25,399 nt of DNA, taken from contig CAJBLC010000133.1 of assembly GCA_903953805.1 (NCBI GenBank), forward strand, positions 1 through 25,399, given 5' to 3'. This DNA is from an uncultured Actinomycetes bacterium. Its GTDB lineage: Bacteria > Actinomycetota > Actinomycetes > Nanopelagicales > Nanopelagicaceae. The position numbers were made by a program, and so were the translations under genes. The notes below the pieces were generated by a model, which searched no databases, was not told the origin of the DNA, and worked only from the letters and a program-made list of their open reading frames with translations. How positions within the stretch are numbered: the stretch's first letter is position 1; every line of letters starts with the position of its first letter. This document shows, piece after piece, positions 24,293-25,399 of the stretch.

Positions 24293-24330
24293 AGAAGAAG
24301 CCCGTCGGTGCAGACCGACGGGCTTCTTTT
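24293..24330 (+). terminator. Intrinsic terminator after nrdJ
   Basis: AAGAAGCCCGTCGGT (24295-24309) pairs with ACCGACGGGCTTCTT (24314-24328), closed by a GCAG loop, and a T-rich tail follows (TTTTATTT). The stem is perfect. Confidence 0.95.
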
Positions 24331-24370
24331 ATTTCATCACAATCTCGATTCCACATAAATAAAAATCGAA

Positions 24371-24376
24371 TAGGAT
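24371..24376 (+). promoter_or_regulatory. -10 element for a leaderless transcript of the DinB-fold gene
   Basis: TAGGAT is followed by 6 nt and then ATG at 24383. There is no Shine-Dalgarno. No convincing -35 is visible in the AT-rich DNA upstream. Confidence 0.45.
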
Positions 24377-24382
24377 CGGTCT

Positions 24383-24844
24383 ATGAAAATCGAAGCGCTG
24401 GTAAAGAGTTATGAAGAGGCAACGAAGAACTTTCTCGAAGCAGCGGATAAGTTGCAACTAGCAGATTTAGATAAGGGCCCAGAAGGAGAGTGGACACCAC
24501 GTATGGTCGTTCACCACTTGGCACATGCCGACGCATACTGCTTAACACGGATTATTCAGGTTCTCTCTGAGCCAGGAACCACTATTCGCTCCTTTAGTGA
24601 AGAGGCGCTCGCCGGTAGCGAGATACTTGCCTATCGGACCGCTCCTATCGAGCCAGCCCTCGCACTCTTTACTGCTACTCGATCCGAGACAGCACGACTC
24701 TTGCACAATGTCAGTGATGCGGATTTGGCACGCACCTGTCAGCACTCTGAATATGGCGAGCTCACACTCGAGGCGATGATCGTTCACTTCACCAATCACC
24801 CTGTGGGACATATCCAGCAGATTCTCGATGCCGTCAGCAAGTAA
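24383..24844 (+). CDS. DinB-fold protein (DinB_2 / thiol-transferase-like superfamily)
   Basis: Probable four-helix-bundle metal protein. The 153-residue product has the pattern of this superfamily: a first helix with LVKSYEEATKNFLEAADKL, a VVHHLAHADAYCLTRI helix with candidate metal-binding His, and a last helix HFTNHPVGHIQQILD with two more His residues. Known members include mycothiol- and bacillithiol-dependent transferases and damage-induced proteins; which applies here cannot be told. No SOS box is visible. It is 12 nt upstream of the DinG-type helicase gene, so the two may be co-transcribed. Confidence 0.75.
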   Translation: MKIEALVKSYEEATKNFLEAADKLQLADLDKGPEGEWTPRMVVHHLAHADAYCLTRIIQVLSEPGTTIRSFSEEALAGSEILAYRTAPIEPALALFTATRSETARLLHNVSDADLARTCQHSEYGELTLEAMIVHFTNHPVGHIQQILDAVSK

Positions 24845-24856
24845 GCACCTTATTAA

Positions 24857-25399
24857 GTGAGTACCAAGAACGCGGCATACCTGAAGAAGGTTCGCTCAGC
24901 GCTCGATGCTGCTGTCTCTGCCATTGGGGGAGAGCCTCGCGAAGGCCAGATCGAGATGGCAGAAGCTGTTGCTAATGCCCTCTCTGATCGCCATCACTTA
25001 TTGGTTCAGGCAGGCACGGGTACTGGAAAATCGCTCGCTTATTTAGTCCCAGCACTTGTCCACGGCAAGAAGGTATTAGTTGCTACCGCAACGCTGGCGC
25101 TACAGCGCCAACTCGTTGAGCGAGACCTACCGAAGATCAAGGGTGCGCTAGAGAAGGAGCTCGGACGAGATCTCACCTTCGCTGTTTATAAGGGGGTTGG
25201 AAATTACGTCTGTCTGCAGAAGATGAATGGCGAAGGTACTGATCCGGATGGAGAAGTACTTCTTGAAATTGGTTCACTGGAAAAGGATGCAAAGCGGTTA
25301 CGTGCCTGGGTAGAGACACCTGGCGTATCTGGCGATCGTGACGATGCCCCTGATGTCGATCGTCGAGTCTGGATTGCAAATAGCACATCGGGCCGAGAA
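24857..25399 (+). CDS. DinG-family ATP-dependent DNA helicase, N-terminal part
   Basis: Superfamily 2, XPD/DinG-type helicase. The frame is open from GTG 24857 to the window end (181 codons). The motif GGEPREGQIEMAEAV near residue 27 is the Q-like motif. Walker A is AGTGTGKSLAYLVP, and motif Ia is VATATLALQRQL. GVGNYVC may supply the first cysteine of the iron-sulfur cluster found in this family; the other cysteines are not all visible in this part. The ribosome site is weak. It probably unwinds R-loops or damaged DNA. The remaining two thirds are outside the window. Confidence 0.88.
   Translation, partial: MSTKNAAYLKKVRSALDAAVSAIGGEPREGQIEMAEAVANALSDRHHLLVQAGTGTGKSLAYLVPALVHGKKVLVATATLALQRQLVERDLPKIKGALEKELGRDLTFAVYKGVGNYVCLQKMNGEGTDPDGEVLLEIGSLEKDAKRLRAWVETPGVSGDRDDAPDVDRRVWIANSTSGRE

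Noticed and set aside
1..25399. Insertion sequence, prophage, toxin-antitoxin or defence system
   Set aside because: No transposase, integrase, small paired ORFs, terminal inverted repeats or known defence domains were seen on either strand.

Overview
The window reads as a chromosomal segment of an actinobacterium with a compact genome and roughly balanced base composition. The block argS-lysA-hom-thrC-thrB-rho-rpmE-prfA-prmC and the lexA-LysM-nrdR-nrdJ block are both typical actinobacterial gene orders. Rho carries the long Arg/Asp/Asn-rich insertion seen in high-GC Gram-positives. The moderate GC, very short intergenic gaps, class II ribonucleotide reductase and xylose/xyloside uptake genes would suit a streamlined freshwater lineage such as Nanopelagicales (acI). 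That assignment is inference and was not tested by any search.

Positions 1-6456, minus strand: a pentose/xyloside utilisation operon, transcribed xylF-like binding protein, ABC ATPase, ABC permease, GH31 alpha-xylosidase, GH3 beta-glycosidase (cut by the window start). A strong intrinsic terminator lies between the binding-protein gene and the ATPase gene. A tRNA-Leu(UAG) on the plus strand sits between the two glycosidase genes, in antisense orientation. A divergent nucleoside-hydrolase-like gene (6648-7613) shares the control region with xylF.

Positions 7661-18379, plus strand: arginyl-tRNA synthetase, lysine and threonine biosynthesis (lysA, hom, thrC, thrB), transcription termination factor Rho, ribosomal protein L31, release factor 1 and its glutamine methyltransferase PrmC. 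Most genes touch or overlap. rho and rpmE have their own promoters and structured leaders, and rpmE ends in a strong terminator.

Positions 18366-20167, minus strand: a YqhA-family membrane protein followed in the same frame by a low-molecular-weight protein tyrosine phosphatase with no ordinary start codon that keeps its first strand, then lexA. Positions 20313-24281, plus strand: an SOS-controlled LysM membrane protein (probable cell-division suppressor), nrdR and nrdJ. Near-perfect SOS boxes lie in front of both divergent genes. The window ends with a DinB-fold protein and the start of a DinG-type helicase.

Recurring control theme: lexA, yqhA and the DinB-fold gene each have a TANNNT -10 element exactly 6 nt before ATG (argS has one 7 nt before GTG), which predicts leaderless mRNAs. 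I found no CRISPR array, insertion sequence, phage or obvious new defence system. The most unusual points are the phosphatase start problem, the C-terminally short alpha-xylosidase ending 18 nt from a tRNA, and the switch-like L31 leader. There is no gene-free stretch longer than about 220 bases.
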